Shown here: positions 25,695 to 33,935 of the stretch, one piece after another
Layout of the letters: each line of letters begins with the position of its first letter
How positions within the stretch are numbered: position 1 is the first letter of the stretch
Source: an uncultured Coriobacteriales bacterium
Lineage (GTDB): Bacteria > Actinomycetota > Coriobacteriia > Coriobacteriales > UMGS124
Reading direction: 5' to 3'
Assembly: GCA_934636245.1 (NCBI GenBank)
Contig: CAKUAI010000008.1
Location: 1 to 64,000 of the forward strand
DNA length: 64,000 nucleotides
Made by a program: the position numbers and the translations under genes
Notes under the pieces: generated by a model
The model's database searches: none
Told to the model about the DNA's origin: nothing
Seen by the model: only the letters and a program-made list of their open reading frames with translations

Positions 25695-26651
25695 CTAGAG
25701 ACTCGTGGCTAGGCGGTCGAAGTCGAGCAGAATCTGACCGGCATGCAGGCACATGAGCTCGACGGCGCCTGCCTCGAAGAGCTCGACGGCCTCGGCAACG
25801 GTGCGAGCGTCGGTGGTGGCGCGCACGGCAACGCCGGGCTCGACGGTGGCGCACACAAGGCGCACGTCCTCAGGCGTGGCGCAGCGCTCGGCGCCCGTGC
25901 AGGCGACGATGTAGTCGGGGTATGCAGACGAGATGACGTCGACGGCCTGGCAGAGCATCTGCGGAGTCAGTTGACCGCACTCGATGGCCACACCCACCGC
26001 AAGGGCTCCCTCGCAGCAGTCGTCATCATCGTGGCCGCAGCCGTGGTCGTGATCGCAGGCACAGTCATCGTCACCGCAGTCGCAGGCGCACTCGCGGTCG
26101 TGCTCGCAGTCACAATCGTCGTCGCAGGTACAAGCCTCGTCGTCGCAACCACAGGCACTCTCGTGGTCGTGCCCGCAAGCGCAGGCATCCCCGTCGTCGC
26201 ACTCGTCGTCGGCGCGGGCGGTGCGGATCACGCTGAGCACGGGGTCCATGGCCTCGTCGAACTCACCTTCGACAAGAGCGGCGGTGTTGGCGGCAAGGCA
26301 CACCTCACCCACGCCCACCGAGGCAAGCATGGCGCACTCGAAGCACAGGGCGTCGCCGAGCACACGCCCGTAGGGCCATCCGAGAAGCGCGGTGACGCTC
26401 ACGGGCAAGCCCTCCTCGCCAAACGACCAGGCGAGACGCGGCGCGTCCCCCACCCAGGTAGCAAGCGCCTCATGGCCCGAACCGGCAGCCTCAAACGCCT
26501 GCTGCAGCGTGGCGCCCGGACCCGCAAGGGGACTGGCGAGCAGCGGGATAAGCCTGGCTGCGAGCTCTTGGCCCAGGCCTTCCAGGTCGACTTCCTCGCC
26601 TTCGCACAAGCAAGACGCCAAACGCCCCAGTGTCTCTTCTGCCTGCGACAT
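25695..26651 (-). CDS. DeoC-like pseudoaldolase with a Cys/Asp/His-rich insert
   Basis: The 318-residue protein shows the pattern of deoxyribose-phosphate aldolase. VTALLGWPYGRVLGDALCFE matches the VCTVIGFPxGxxxxxxKxxE strand. VAIECGQLTPQMLCQAVDVI matches the KVIIETGLLT strand, and CATPEDVRLVCATV, VAVRATTDARTVAEAVELFE and AGA match the last two barrel units. The Schiff-base lysine (KTSTGF) is replaced (IVACTG), the second lysine is Arg (VRATTDA), and the catalytic Asp of EIDMVIN is gone. Residues 147-213 form an insert with 17 Cys, 6 His and over 20 Asp, coded at about 26013-26210. Metal binding is plausible. The ATG at 26651 has AAGGGGA upstream. Family assignment is by eye. Confidence 0.65.
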   Translation of the reverse strand: MSQAEETLGRLASCLCEGEEVDLEGLGQELAARLIPLLASPLAGPGATLQQAFEAAGSGHEALATWVGDAPRLAWSFGEEGLPVSVTALLGWPYGRVLGDALCFECAMLASVGVGEVCLAANTAALVEGEFDEAMDPVLSVIRTARADDECDDGDACACGHDHESACGCDDEACTCDDDCDCEHDRECACDCGDDDCACDHDHGCGHDDDDCCEGALAVGVAIECGQLTPQMLCQAVDVISSAYPDYIVACTGAERCATPEDVRLVCATVEPGVAVRATTDARTVAEAVELFEAGAVELMCLHAGQILLDFDRLATSL

Positions 26652-26730
26652 TTCGATCCCCTTCTCTTTGGTGGGCTGCCGTTTCTGGCGGCAAGCTGTC
26701 AGATGGCCCCGGCATCCCCCGGGCCAATAC

Positions 26731-26775
26731 AAAACGGGCGCCCTGCCGTGGCCGCTTGCCACCTGCAGGACGCCC
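26731..26775 (-). terminator. Terminator of the ybeY-era fusion gene
   Basis: GGGCGTCCTGC and GCAGGGCGCCC pair around an 18-base region and are followed on the minus strand by GTTTTG. It begins 15 bases after the fusion gene and precedes the DeoC-like gene, which therefore probably has its own promoter. Confidence 0.65.
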
Positions 26776-26789
26776 TGTGTCTCAAAGCC

Positions 26790-28451
26790 TTACGCGCCCT
26801 CGCCGTAGCCGAAGCGCTTGATCTGCGCGGCGTCGCTGCGCCAGCCGGGCTTCACCTTGACGTTGAGTTTGAGCATGACCTGGTTGCCAAGCAGGCGCTC
26901 CAGGTCGTGGCGGGCCTGCGAGCCAATGCGCTTGATCATCTTGCCGCCGGCGCCGATGACGATGCCCTTCTGGCCCTCGCGCTCCACGTACACGGTGGCG
27001 TTGATGTGCGAGATGTTGGCCTTCTCGTCGTAGCTCGTAGAGTCGACCTCCACGCCCACGGAGTGCGGCACCTCGTCGCGGGTGTTGAGCAGGACCTTCT
27101 CGCGGATGAACTCGGCCACCACGACCTCGGGGGTCATGTCGGTCTGCATGTCCACCGGAAACCACCGGGGACCCTGCGGCAGGTGCGCGGCCACGACCTG
27201 CAGGAACCCGTCGACGTTGAAGCCCTCCTGGGCGCTCACGACGATGGCCTCGTCAAACGGGCAGAACTCGCGCATGCGCTCCACCTGGGCGCGGGCCTGG
27301 TCCTGGTCGATGATGTCGGCCTTGGTCACCACAAGCACCTTGTAGGCGCGGCTCTCGGCCACGTGCTGGGCCACCCACTCGTCGCCGCGGCCCGCAGGCT
27401 GCGAGCCGTCGAGCACCATGGCGACCACGTCGACGTCCTTGAGCGCGTTGAGCGCAGAGATGTTGAGCTCCTCGCCAAGGGCATCCACCGGCTTGTGCAG
27501 ACCGGGGGTGTCCACAAGCACGACCTGCATGTTCGGCTCGTTGTACACGGCCGAGATGCGATGGCGCGTGGTCTGCGCGGTGGGCGAGGTAATGAGCAGC
27601 TTGTCGCCCACGATGGCGTTGATGAGCGTGGACTTGCCGGCGTTGGGGCGGCCCACCAGGCTCACGAAGCCGCTCTTGAACGGGCCCTCGTAGGTGGCCG
27701 GGTGCATGAAACGCGCCTCGTCCTCGTCGTCTTCCTGCGGAGCCTGGGCGCCGGCGGCACCCTGGGAGGCAAAGAAGGCGTCGATGAGGGCGGTGCCGGA
27801 CAAGCCGTCGGGGTTGTCGAAGCCAACGACATCGTCGTCCTCGTCGTCCCAGTCCTCGTCATCGTCGTCGAAGTCCTCGTCGCCCTCAGAGGGCAGGTCC
27901 TGCCAAAGAACGGGCTGGCTGGTGGCCGGCTTGGCGACGGGATGGGCGTCGGTGCCTTCGGCGGCGTGGTCCACCGTGGGGCCGATGTTGATCTGCTCAG
28001 GCGGCACGCCCGTAAAATCGGCCAGGTAGGAGCGCTCGAGCGCCTCCATCTCCTCAGCCTCGCGCGTGTCCTCGTGGTCGTAGCCCATGAGGTGCAGGCA
28101 GCCGTGCGACAGCAAGAGACGCATCTCGTCGGCCGGGTCGTTGCCAAACTCAGGAGCCTGCTTGGCCACAACCGAGGGGCAGATGATGAGGTCGCCCACC
28201 ATGAAGGGCTCGCCGTCCTCCACGTCGTCGGGGTCGTCGATGTTGAACGACAGCACGTCGGTGGGCTTGTCGATGCCGCGGTACTCCAGGTTCAGGCGGT
28301 GAATCTCGTCGGCGTCGACGAAACTGACCGAAACCTCGCAAGGCTCGGGGCAACCCTCCCCCTCGAGCACGCACGCCACCAGGCGCTCGATTTCCTCGGC
28401 GCTCAGGATGTCCTGTCCTACCTCGTCGTTTATCTCAATGCGCATGTCCAT
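26790..28451 (-). CDS. ybeY-era: Fusion of rRNA maturation RNase YbeY and GTPase Era
   Basis: A 553-residue two-enzyme fusion. Residues 1-150 are YbeY, with the zinc motif HGCLHLMGYDH (H116, H120, H126). Residues 160-250 are a linker with a very acidic stretch (189-208). Residues 255-553 are Era: G1 GRPNAGKS (267-274), G3 DTPG (314-317), G4 TKAD (376-379) and the KH loop IGAGGKMIKRIG near the end. Both enzymes act on 16S rRNA 3' maturation and 30S assembly; they are usually separate neighbouring genes. No stop or frameshift separates them. The ATG at 28451 has AAAGG ten bases upstream. Confidence 0.93.
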   Translation of the reverse strand: MDMRIEINDEVGQDILSAEEIERLVACVLEGEGCPEPCEVSVSFVDADEIHRLNLEYRGIDKPTDVLSFNIDDPDDVEDGEPFMVGDLIICPSVVAKQAPEFGNDPADEMRLLLSHGCLHLMGYDHEDTREAEEMEALERSYLADFTGVPPEQINIGPTVDHAAEGTDAHPVAKPATSQPVLWQDLPSEGDEDFDDDDEDWDDEDDDVVGFDNPDGLSGTALIDAFFASQGAAGAQAPQEDDEDEARFMHPATYEGPFKSGFVSLVGRPNAGKSTLINAIVGDKLLITSPTAQTTRHRISAVYNEPNMQVVLVDTPGLHKPVDALGEELNISALNALKDVDVVAMVLDGSQPAGRGDEWVAQHVAESRAYKVLVVTKADIIDQDQARAQVERMREFCPFDEAIVVSAQEGFNVDGFLQVVAAHLPQGPRWFPVDMQTDMTPEVVVAEFIREKVLLNTRDEVPHSVGVEVDSTSYDEKANISHINATVYVEREGQKGIVIGAGGKMIKRIGSQARHDLERLLGNQVMLKLNVKVKPGWRSDAAQIKRFGYGEGA

Positions 28452-28578
28452 GCTGTCGCAGCCTTTCTTGTCATACGGCAACTCGGATGTGATACGGGGC
28501 CGCCACGGCGCGGCGGGCAAAGGTGACGCTCAAGGCGCGGGCCTTCGTCAGACGCGGCCGCAACGGTCCCGCGGGATT

Positions 28579-29637
28579 CTATTCCGTGGCTCCCTGGTAG
28601 CCGTTGGGGTTGGTGCTCTGCCACTTCCAGGAGTGGGCGCACATGTCGTCGATGTCGTACTGGGCTTCCCAGCCCATGAGCTCCTTGGCCTTCGAGGCGT
28701 CGCAGTAGGTCTCGGCGATGTCGCCGTCGCGGCGCAGGCAGATCTCGTAGGGCAGCTCCTTGCCGCAGGCGCGCTCGAAGGCATGGATGACGTCGAGCAC
28801 GCTGTAGCCGTGGCCCGTACCCAGGTTGAACACATGCACGCCGTGCTTGCCGCGCATGTAGTTGAGGGCCGACACATGGCCGCGCGCCAGGTCGACAACG
28901 TGGATGTAGTCGCGCACGCCGGTGCCGTCGGGCGTGGGGTAGTCGTCGCCGAAGACGTTGATGTGGTCGAGCTGGCCCACGGCAACCTTGGCCACGTAGG
29001 GCACGAGGTTGTTCGGGATGCCCTTGGGGTCCTCGCCGATGAGACCGCTCTCGTGAGCGCCAATCGGGTTGAAGTAGCGAAGGAGCATGACGTTCCAGCG
29101 CTCGTCGGCCGTGTAAAGGTCGCGCAGCATCTGCTCGTTCATCGTCTTGGTGCGGCCGTAAGGGTTCGTGGCCGGCTTGAGCTCGGAATCCTCGCGCACG
29201 GGCACGTGATCGGGCTGGCCATAGACGGTGGCCGAAGAGGAGAACACGATGTCGTACACGCCGTGGTCGCGAAGGGCACGCGCAAGCTCAAGCGTGCCGC
29301 CCAGGTTGTTCTGGTAGTACTCGATGGGCTTGTGCACCGACTCGCCCACCGCCTTGTACGCGGCGAAGTGGATGGCACCGCAGATGGGCTGCTCGTCGAA
29401 AATGCGGTCGAGAAGTGCCCCGTCTTTCACGTCGCCCTGGTAGAAAGCGCGAACCTTCTTGCCCGTGATGCGCTCGACGCGCTTGAGGGCAACCTCGCTG
29501 GCGTTGGACAGGTCGTCGATCACGACGACGTCATAGCCGGCGTTGAGCAGCTCAACGCAGGTGTGGCTGCCGATGAAACCGGCGCCGCCCGTGACAAGGA
29601 TGCAGGGCTTCTCGGACTCAGATACCGTATCAGTCAT
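28579..29637 (-). CDS. galE: UDP-glucose 4-epimerase
   Basis: A 352-residue extended short-chain dehydrogenase. The NAD-binding loop is VTGGAGFIGSHTCVELL, and the catalytic residues are the serine in FSSSATVYG and YGRTK. The GalE-specific NYMRGKHGVHVFNLGTGHGYSV lies near the C-terminus. It interconverts UDP-glucose and UDP-galactose for galactose use and envelope sugars. The ATG at 29637 is preceded by AAAGGGA. It follows vsr by 17 bases, so it may be read from the same transcript. Confidence 0.96.
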   Translation of the reverse strand: MTDTVSESEKPCILVTGGAGFIGSHTCVELLNAGYDVVVIDDLSNASEVALKRVERITGKKVRAFYQGDVKDGALLDRIFDEQPICGAIHFAAYKAVGESVHKPIEYYQNNLGGTLELARALRDHGVYDIVFSSSATVYGQPDHVPVREDSELKPATNPYGRTKTMNEQMLRDLYTADERWNVMLLRYFNPIGAHESGLIGEDPKGIPNNLVPYVAKVAVGQLDHINVFGDDYPTPDGTGVRDYIHVVDLARGHVSALNYMRGKHGVHVFNLGTGHGYSVLDVIHAFERACGKELPYEICLRRDGDIAETYCDASKAKELMGWEAQYDIDDMCAHSWKWQSTNPNGYQGATE

Positions 29638-29654
29638 ACATGTCCCTTTCTCAA

Positions 29655-30242
29655 TCAAAAGCGTTTTCTGGCACAATCCCTTGGGCCATGAGCGGCCCTC
29701 TTCGAACGTAAACGTATGCGCGCAGCGGCAAGGCCACGAGGGCCGTGGACACAGGTGCGTCCGAGCACGACCAGCCGACCCGGATGCTCGTCGGCCTTGG
29801 TCTTGACGGGCGTCGCGTGCTCCACAAGAGCCGCCACCTCGTCCATGGTACGCCGCAGATGTTTCTTTTTAAGTCTGCATTCCCAGACAACAACAACTGT
29901 CCAGCCGGCATCGACAAGCTCGCTTGAATCGCGCCTGTCCCTTGCCTGGTTGCGGGCGAACTTCGCCGACCAGAACTCGACGTTGGACGACGGCGTGCTG
30001 GGATGGCAGTAGGGACACCGATGCCAAAAGCAGCCGTGCACGAAGATTGCCACGCGCTTGCCCGGATAGGCCACGTCAGGCTTGCCGGGGGCCTTCTTCC
30101 ACTGCAGGCGATACCCACTGAGACCGCGTTTGCGCAGGTAGGTGCGCACTACAATCTCAGGCTTGGTATCACGGCTGCGGTTGCCCTGCATCGAGTGACG
30201 CACGGCAAGGCTCGTCGCGGCAGGTACGGCGGGTGAGGGCAT
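29655..30242 (-). CDS. vsr: Very short patch repair endonuclease (Vsr)
   Basis: A 195-residue Vsr, which nicks DNA 5' of T in T:G mismatches arising from deamination of 5-methylcytosine. RHSMQGNRSRDTKPEIVVR is the N-terminal signature, and Asp56 in GKPDVAYPGKRVAIFVHGCF corresponds to E. coli Asp51. The zinc ligands are in FVHGCFWHRC and VVWECRLKKK. FWSAKFARNQARDRRD is also typical. No cytosine methyltransferase is adjacent, unlike dcm-vsr loci. It is intact, in line with the lipoprotein gene and galE. A partner methylase may lie elsewhere or be lost. Confidence 0.93.
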   Translation of the reverse strand: MPSPAVPAATSLAVRHSMQGNRSRDTKPEIVVRTYLRKRGLSGYRLQWKKAPGKPDVAYPGKRVAIFVHGCFWHRCPYCHPSTPSSNVEFWSAKFARNQARDRRDSSELVDAGWTVVVVWECRLKKKHLRRTMDEVAALVEHATPVKTKADEHPGRLVVLGRTCVHGPRGLAAARIRLRSKRAAHGPRDCARKRF

Positions 30243-30256
30243 GCCGGGCGGCTCCC

Positions 30257-31036
30257 CTACTGCTGGACGGGCTCGGCCGCGCCCTGACCCTCGGCGTCGA
30301 CCGGGGCGATGGCCTCCTCGCCCTCGCCCGCGTCTGCAGGCTGGGCCTCGGCGTCAGCAGGAGCGGCGTCTGCTGCAGGCGCGGCAGGATCGCTTGCTGC
30401 CACAAGCTCGTCCTGCGAGGCAACGCTTGCCTGCGCAGGGTCGAGGCCGCCCAGAAGGGCGCGCACAAGCTCGTCGGAATCCTGGAGCTTCCAGAGGGCG
30501 CCGTCTTTGACATAGACAAGCTCGACGGTCTGCGAAACCACTGGCACGTCAGGATTTGCCAGGCACGACGTGAGCACCGAGGCCAGGTGGGCCGTGAGCG
30601 CGGCGTCATCCATGGCCGCGAGAGCGTTGCGGGTCTCGGCGGTCGCAAGCTCGTTGGTCACCTGGGCCGTATAGTCTTGGAAAACCTGGTTGAGATCCTT
30701 GTTCGAGACGTTGACAACGACATGGGCCGTGTTGTTCTCAATCGAGATGGAGCTCACCTCGTAGGCAAGGCTGGAGAACATGGGGCCGTACACATCGAGC
30801 GGGTCGACACCGGCATCCACGAGGTCGCTGGTGTAGTCGGAGGCGAACAGCGAGGTGGCCGTGTCGCTCGTGAGGTCGGTGAGCTGGGCCATGTCGGCCT
30901 TGACGCCGTCGTTGAGGGCCTGGGCGGCATCGGAGAAGCTCTGGCCGCAGCCCGACGCCATGAGCGTGCAGGCAAGCGCGCAGCAGGCAAAGATAGCCGG
31001 CACGGCGCGCATCTTCTTGGTAGACGAGAAAAGCAT
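30257..31036 (-). CDS. Predicted lipoprotein of unknown function
   Basis: A 259-residue protein with a lipoprotein signal peptide: basic start, hydrophobic stretch, and lipobox MASGC with Cys30 as the lipidated residue. The mature domain (about 35-200) alternates helices and strands (YEVSSISIENNTAHVVVNVS, TVELVYVKDGALWKLQDSDE), resembling small DUF lipoproteins of Gram-positive bacteria. The tail from about 205 is Ala/Pro/Asp/Glu-rich low complexity. The ATG has AAGGAG seven bases upstream. It lies between the PLP-like pseudoenzyme and vsr on the same strand. Confidence 0.8.
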   Translation of the reverse strand: MLFSSTKKMRAVPAIFACCALACTLMASGCGQSFSDAAQALNDGVKADMAQLTDLTSDTATSLFASDYTSDLVDAGVDPLDVYGPMFSSLAYEVSSISIENNTAHVVVNVSNKDLNQVFQDYTAQVTNELATAETRNALAAMDDAALTAHLASVLTSCLANPDVPVVSQTVELVYVKDGALWKLQDSDELVRALLGGLDPAQASVASQDELVAASDPAAPAADAAPADAEAQPADAGEGEEAIAPVDAEGQGAAEPVQQ

Positions 31037-31088
31037 GTGCGCTCCTTCCCTAAGAAGCGTCAGTAACTATTGAACGTGCACGGCACAA

Positions 31089-31949
31089 TTATGCGCAGTC
31101 CTCGGTGGGTTTGGGGCAGGCAATGCCTTTTTCCAACGCGCCCACCACATCGAGAGCCTCTTCAAGCCCAGCGTGCAGCACGCACGCGCCATTGGGCAGC
31201 ACCTCAACGCTGCTTGACAGGGCACCCAGCGGGCTCTCCCACAAGCCGCAGGCAAACCCACGGGCGTCCTCGGCAGGCTTGAACGCCACGCGCCAGCCAA
31301 AGCCGTGCTCCATGCTGCGGCGAGCCTCGGCATTGGAGGCATCTTCGGCCAGACCCGGGTAACGCACCCACACGACGCGCGGGTGATGCGCAAGGAACTG
31401 GGCAGCAACGAGAGCCCGGTCGCAACGCGCCTGAGTGACGAGGGCAAGCTGAGGCAGCATGTGTGCCAGAAGATCGCGCGCGCCGGGCAGGACCGGTGCG
31501 GCCGCGTCCGGCGCGTCTGCCCCGATTGCCCTCAGGAACCGCTCGAGGGCCCCCTCGCTGCGCGAGGCCACAAAAGCAAGGCCATCAAAGGCCCTGCCGA
31601 AAAGGTCGCCAAGGTCCTCCACCGCGATGTCAGCGCCCATCTGGGGCGGACGACACAGATAGGGTCCCGCGCCCTCGTTGACCACGACGCGCAGGCCATC
31701 GCCAGAAGCGGGGGCCTTGAGCCAGGGGCGCAGCTCGTCAGCCTCGATGGAACCCGTTGGTTCCACGCGCAGGGTCCTTCGCACCTCGAGCGGCTCGGCA
31801 CAGGCGTGCGTGTCGCAAAAAAGCGCCCTGCGCGCGGGTCCACCCGCAAGCAGGGCGCCAGTCTTGGCGTGCTCAAGTTGTGCCATGACCTGCTCGACAG
31901 CGAGACCCTGGCTAGCGATGGTAGAGAAGTTGCGGTCAGGATGCAGCAC
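31089..31949 (-). CDS. Degenerate Cys/Met-metabolism PLP-enzyme homologue (pseudoenzyme)
   Basis: About 286 residues. VVVNEGAGPYLCRPPQMGAD matches the VDNTFASPYLCRPxxxGAD segment of O-acetylhomoserine sulfhydrylases. CDRALVAAQFLAHHPRVVWV followed by RYPGLAED matches their C-terminal CxxALxxAxxLxxHPxVxxVxYPGL. The segment that should hold the PLP lysine (HSATK) reads EDLGD, so the cofactor site is lost, and the N-terminal cofactor-binding half is shortened. The frame is open throughout, so the gene seems maintained. GTG at 31949 (TTAGGT upstream) or TTG at 31955 is the start. It lies 15 bases after divIVA at the end of the ftsZ-divIVA run. Family assignment is by eye. Confidence 0.6.
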   Translation of the reverse strand: MLHPDRNFSTIASQGLAVEQVMAQLEHAKTGALLAGGPARRALFCDTHACAEPLEVRRTLRVEPTGSIEADELRPWLKAPASGDGLRVVVNEGAGPYLCRPPQMGADIAVEDLGDLFGRAFDGLAFVASRSEGALERFLRAIGADAPDAAAPVLPGARDLLAHMLPQLALVTQARCDRALVAAQFLAHHPRVVWVRYPGLAEDASNAEARRSMEHGFGWRVAFKPAEDARGFACGLWESPLGALSSSVEVLPNGACVLHAGLEEALDVVGALEKGIACPKPTEDCA

Positions 31950-31964
31950 TGCCAAACCTAACGA

Positions 31965-32657
31965 TTAGTCCAGGTCGTCGATGGCGGCCTGCACCTGGGT
32001 GCCATAGGGGTTGACGGCGGCCTGCAGCTGCGTGGCAGCAGCGCTGGGGGCGGCCGCAACGGCCTCGGAACCCGAGGGGGCAGACGTAATCAGCGGGAAG
32101 TTGGCCGAAGCAGCATCGGAGAACTTCTGGATGAGGGCGAGGTACTCGGTGCGGAAGTTCTCGCGGGAAACCTTGAGGCGCTCGATCTCGTCGAGCTCGG
32201 TCTGCTTCTCGTCGAGAGCCTGGCGGATGACCTTGCGGGCCTGGTTGTCAGCGTCGAGACGAATGCGCTCGGCGTTGGACTTGGCCTCGGCAACGATGCG
32301 GTCGGCGGTCTGCTGGGCAACGATGAGGGCGGCGGAGAGCTGCTCCTCGGTGGCGCTGTAGATGTTGGGCTTGCCGTTGTTGGCAGGATCGGCGGGAGCT
32401 GCAGCGGGCGCGGCGGCGCGAGCGTCGGCCACGGCCTTGTCAGCCTCGGCGCGAACCTTCTCAATCTCGCCCTGGAGCTCGCCGTTCTTGGCCTCGGCGG
32501 CGGTCAGGCGGTTCTTGAGGTCTGCAATCTTGCGCAGCATCGCGTCGATGTCGCGGCTGATCTGCTCGAGGAACTCGTCGACCTCGCTGGGCTCGTATCC
32601 ACGGCGCTTGGCCTCGGAGAACGTCTTCTGCTGAATCTCGGCGGGAGTGATGGGCAT
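31965..32657 (-). CDS. divIVA: DivIVA/Wag31-type polar and septal organiser
   Basis: A 230-residue coiled-coil protein. The N-terminal lipid-binding DivIVA domain is MPITPAEIQQKTFSEAKRRG, then YEPSEVDEFLEQI. Two coiled coils (about 30-85 and 105-175) flank an Ala/Pro-rich linker (about 83-97). The C-terminus is Ala-rich and ends IDDLD. DivIVA binds curved membrane and, in actinobacteria, organises growth and division sites. It closes the classical ftsZ-ylmDE-sepF-yggT-divIVA order. Confidence 0.95.
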   Translation of the reverse strand: MPITPAEIQQKTFSEAKRRGYEPSEVDEFLEQISRDIDAMLRKIADLKNRLTAAEAKNGELQGEIEKVRAEADKAVADARAAAPAAAPADPANNGKPNIYSATEEQLSAALIVAQQTADRIVAEAKSNAERIRLDADNQARKVIRQALDEKQTELDEIERLKVSRENFRTEYLALIQKFSDAASANFPLITSAPSGSEAVAAAPSAAATQLQAAVNPYGTQVQAAIDDLD

Positions 32658-32723
32658 GGTAAGACCTTTCCTTCGTGCATTGCAGCCTCACGGCATCAGC
32701 CGAAGGCATCGGTAAACGGATGG

Positions 32724-32978
32724 CTAAAGTATAGCCAGAATCAGGCTCTCGGCGAGCTGCAGAACGATAATCGCAACCACAGGCGAAAAATCAATCATGC
32801 CCAGGGGCGGGATGATGCGCCTGAAGAGGCCCAGATACGGCTCAGAGATGGAAGCGAGCACCGAACGGATGTCCTCGACCCACTTGGACGCGCCGTAGGG
32901 AATCCAGCTCATGAGCACATAGACGAGCAGGATGACGGAGTAAATGCGGAAGAGCTGGGCAATGGCAATAGAAAGCAT
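32724..32978 (-). CDS. yggT: YggT-family membrane protein
   Basis: An 84-residue protein with two membrane helices: LFRIYSVILLVYVLMSWIPY, and one in the C-terminal half. The conserved loop SISEPYLGLFRRIIPPLGMI is the family mark (YLxxFRRIIPP). YggT is found next to sepF and divIVA in most Gram-positive genomes; its role is unclear, with links to osmotic stress and division. It starts 3 bases after sepF. Confidence 0.92.
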   Translation of the reverse strand: MLSIAIAQLFRIYSVILLVYVLMSWIPYGASKWVEDIRSVLASISEPYLGLFRRIIPPLGMIDFSPVVAIIVLQLAESLILAIL

Positions 32979-32981
32979 CGG

Positions 32982-33935
32982 CTACCTCATCAGGCCCTGG
33001 CGCTTGAGGTCGGCCATGGTAACGTCGGAGACCTTCACGCCCTTGGGACAGACGGCGAAAAGCTTCTGCCCAAGCTCCTCAATCGTGGCGCCGCTGGCAC
33101 AGCACACACCGAACGTGAAGTCGAGGATGCGCTGGCAGGTGGCATCCGAAGAGCTGCGCATTGCGAGCACCACAGGGCGATGGTCGCCCAGCAGCACCTC
33201 GGCGACGCGACGGACGTCGTCGTAGCCACGCGTGCGCACGATGACGGCATCGCTGGAAAACGTCGGCGGCTCAGTCACATGAGCGCTTGCAGCGGCCGAA
33301 GCGGGCGCAGGAGCAGGAGCGGCGGCGGGCTTGGCGGAAGCCGCGGCGCGAGGCTCTGCGGCGGCGGGCCTGGCAACGGGCGCAGCAGGCTCCTGCATGG
33401 GAACCGGGCGCTTGGACGGCGCAGGGACAGGAGCGGGAGCAGGCTGAGGAGCGGGACGAGTTGCCGCATCGGCGGCGACACGTTCGCGCAGGCGCTCGGC
33501 GTAAGACTTCTGGGGAGCGCTTGCGCCCGCAGCGCTGCGCGCGGGGCGGGCATCGCTGCGCGGCATCACCTGAATGCCCTCGTCATCGATGGGCCTCCTC
33601 GGAGCAGGGGCGTCACCGGCAAGCTTGGCCGCGGCGCGACCAGCAGCGGAACCCTCGATGACGCGGAAGCCGCCCTCGGAGCGGGTGCTGCCAGCCGCGC
33701 GCACGACCGACCAGTCGGCGCGGCCCTCGCCCGCATGCTCCTGCACGAAGGCGTCGGCCTCGGCGTGCGGGTCGGGGTCGGGATAGGCAGGTAAAAACGT
33801 GCCCGTGTTGTCCATGAGCTGGAAGTCGCTGACGCCCTCAGGCCAGCTGCCCTCGCGAAGGCCGCGCTGAAACTCCTGCTCAACGGCCTGCTCGTTGTTC
33901 TTCTTATGGGACTTGAAGTTATCTAGAAAGCTCAT
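32982..33935 (-). CDS. sepF: Cell division protein SepF
   Basis: A 317-residue SepF, long for the family (often 150-240). The N-terminus (MSFLDNFKSHKK) may be the membrane-binding amphipathic helix. A disordered Ala/Pro/Arg-rich linker spans about 75-225. The C-terminal SepF domain (about 228-317) has AVIVRTRGYDDVRRVAEVLL, then RRILDF-like QRILDFTFGVCCASGA and FAVCPKGVKVS. SepF tethers FtsZ to the membrane in species that lack FtsA, as this cluster does. Its start overlaps the yggS stop by four bases (ATGA). Confidence 0.94.
   Translation of the reverse strand: MSFLDNFKSHKKNNEQAVEQEFQRGLREGSWPEGVSDFQLMDNTGTFLPAYPDPDPHAEADAFVQEHAGEGRADWSVVRAAGSTRSEGGFRVIEGSAAGRAAAKLAGDAPAPRRPIDDEGIQVMPRSDARPARSAAGASAPQKSYAERLRERVAADAATRPAPQPAPAPVPAPSKRPVPMQEPAAPVARPAAAEPRAAASAKPAAAPAPAPASAAASAHVTEPPTFSSDAVIVRTRGYDDVRRVAEVLLGDHRPVVLAMRSSSDATCQRILDFTFGVCCASGATIEELGQKLFAVCPKGVKVSDVTMADLKRQGLMR

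Noticed and set aside
25743..26222. Valine-rich hydrophobic protein on the plus strand across the Cys/Asp region
   Set aside because: It is the reverse reading of GTC/GCA-rich codons of the insert. The minus-strand frame has a ribosome binding site, flanking homology to DeoC on both sides and spacing to recO that fits an operon.
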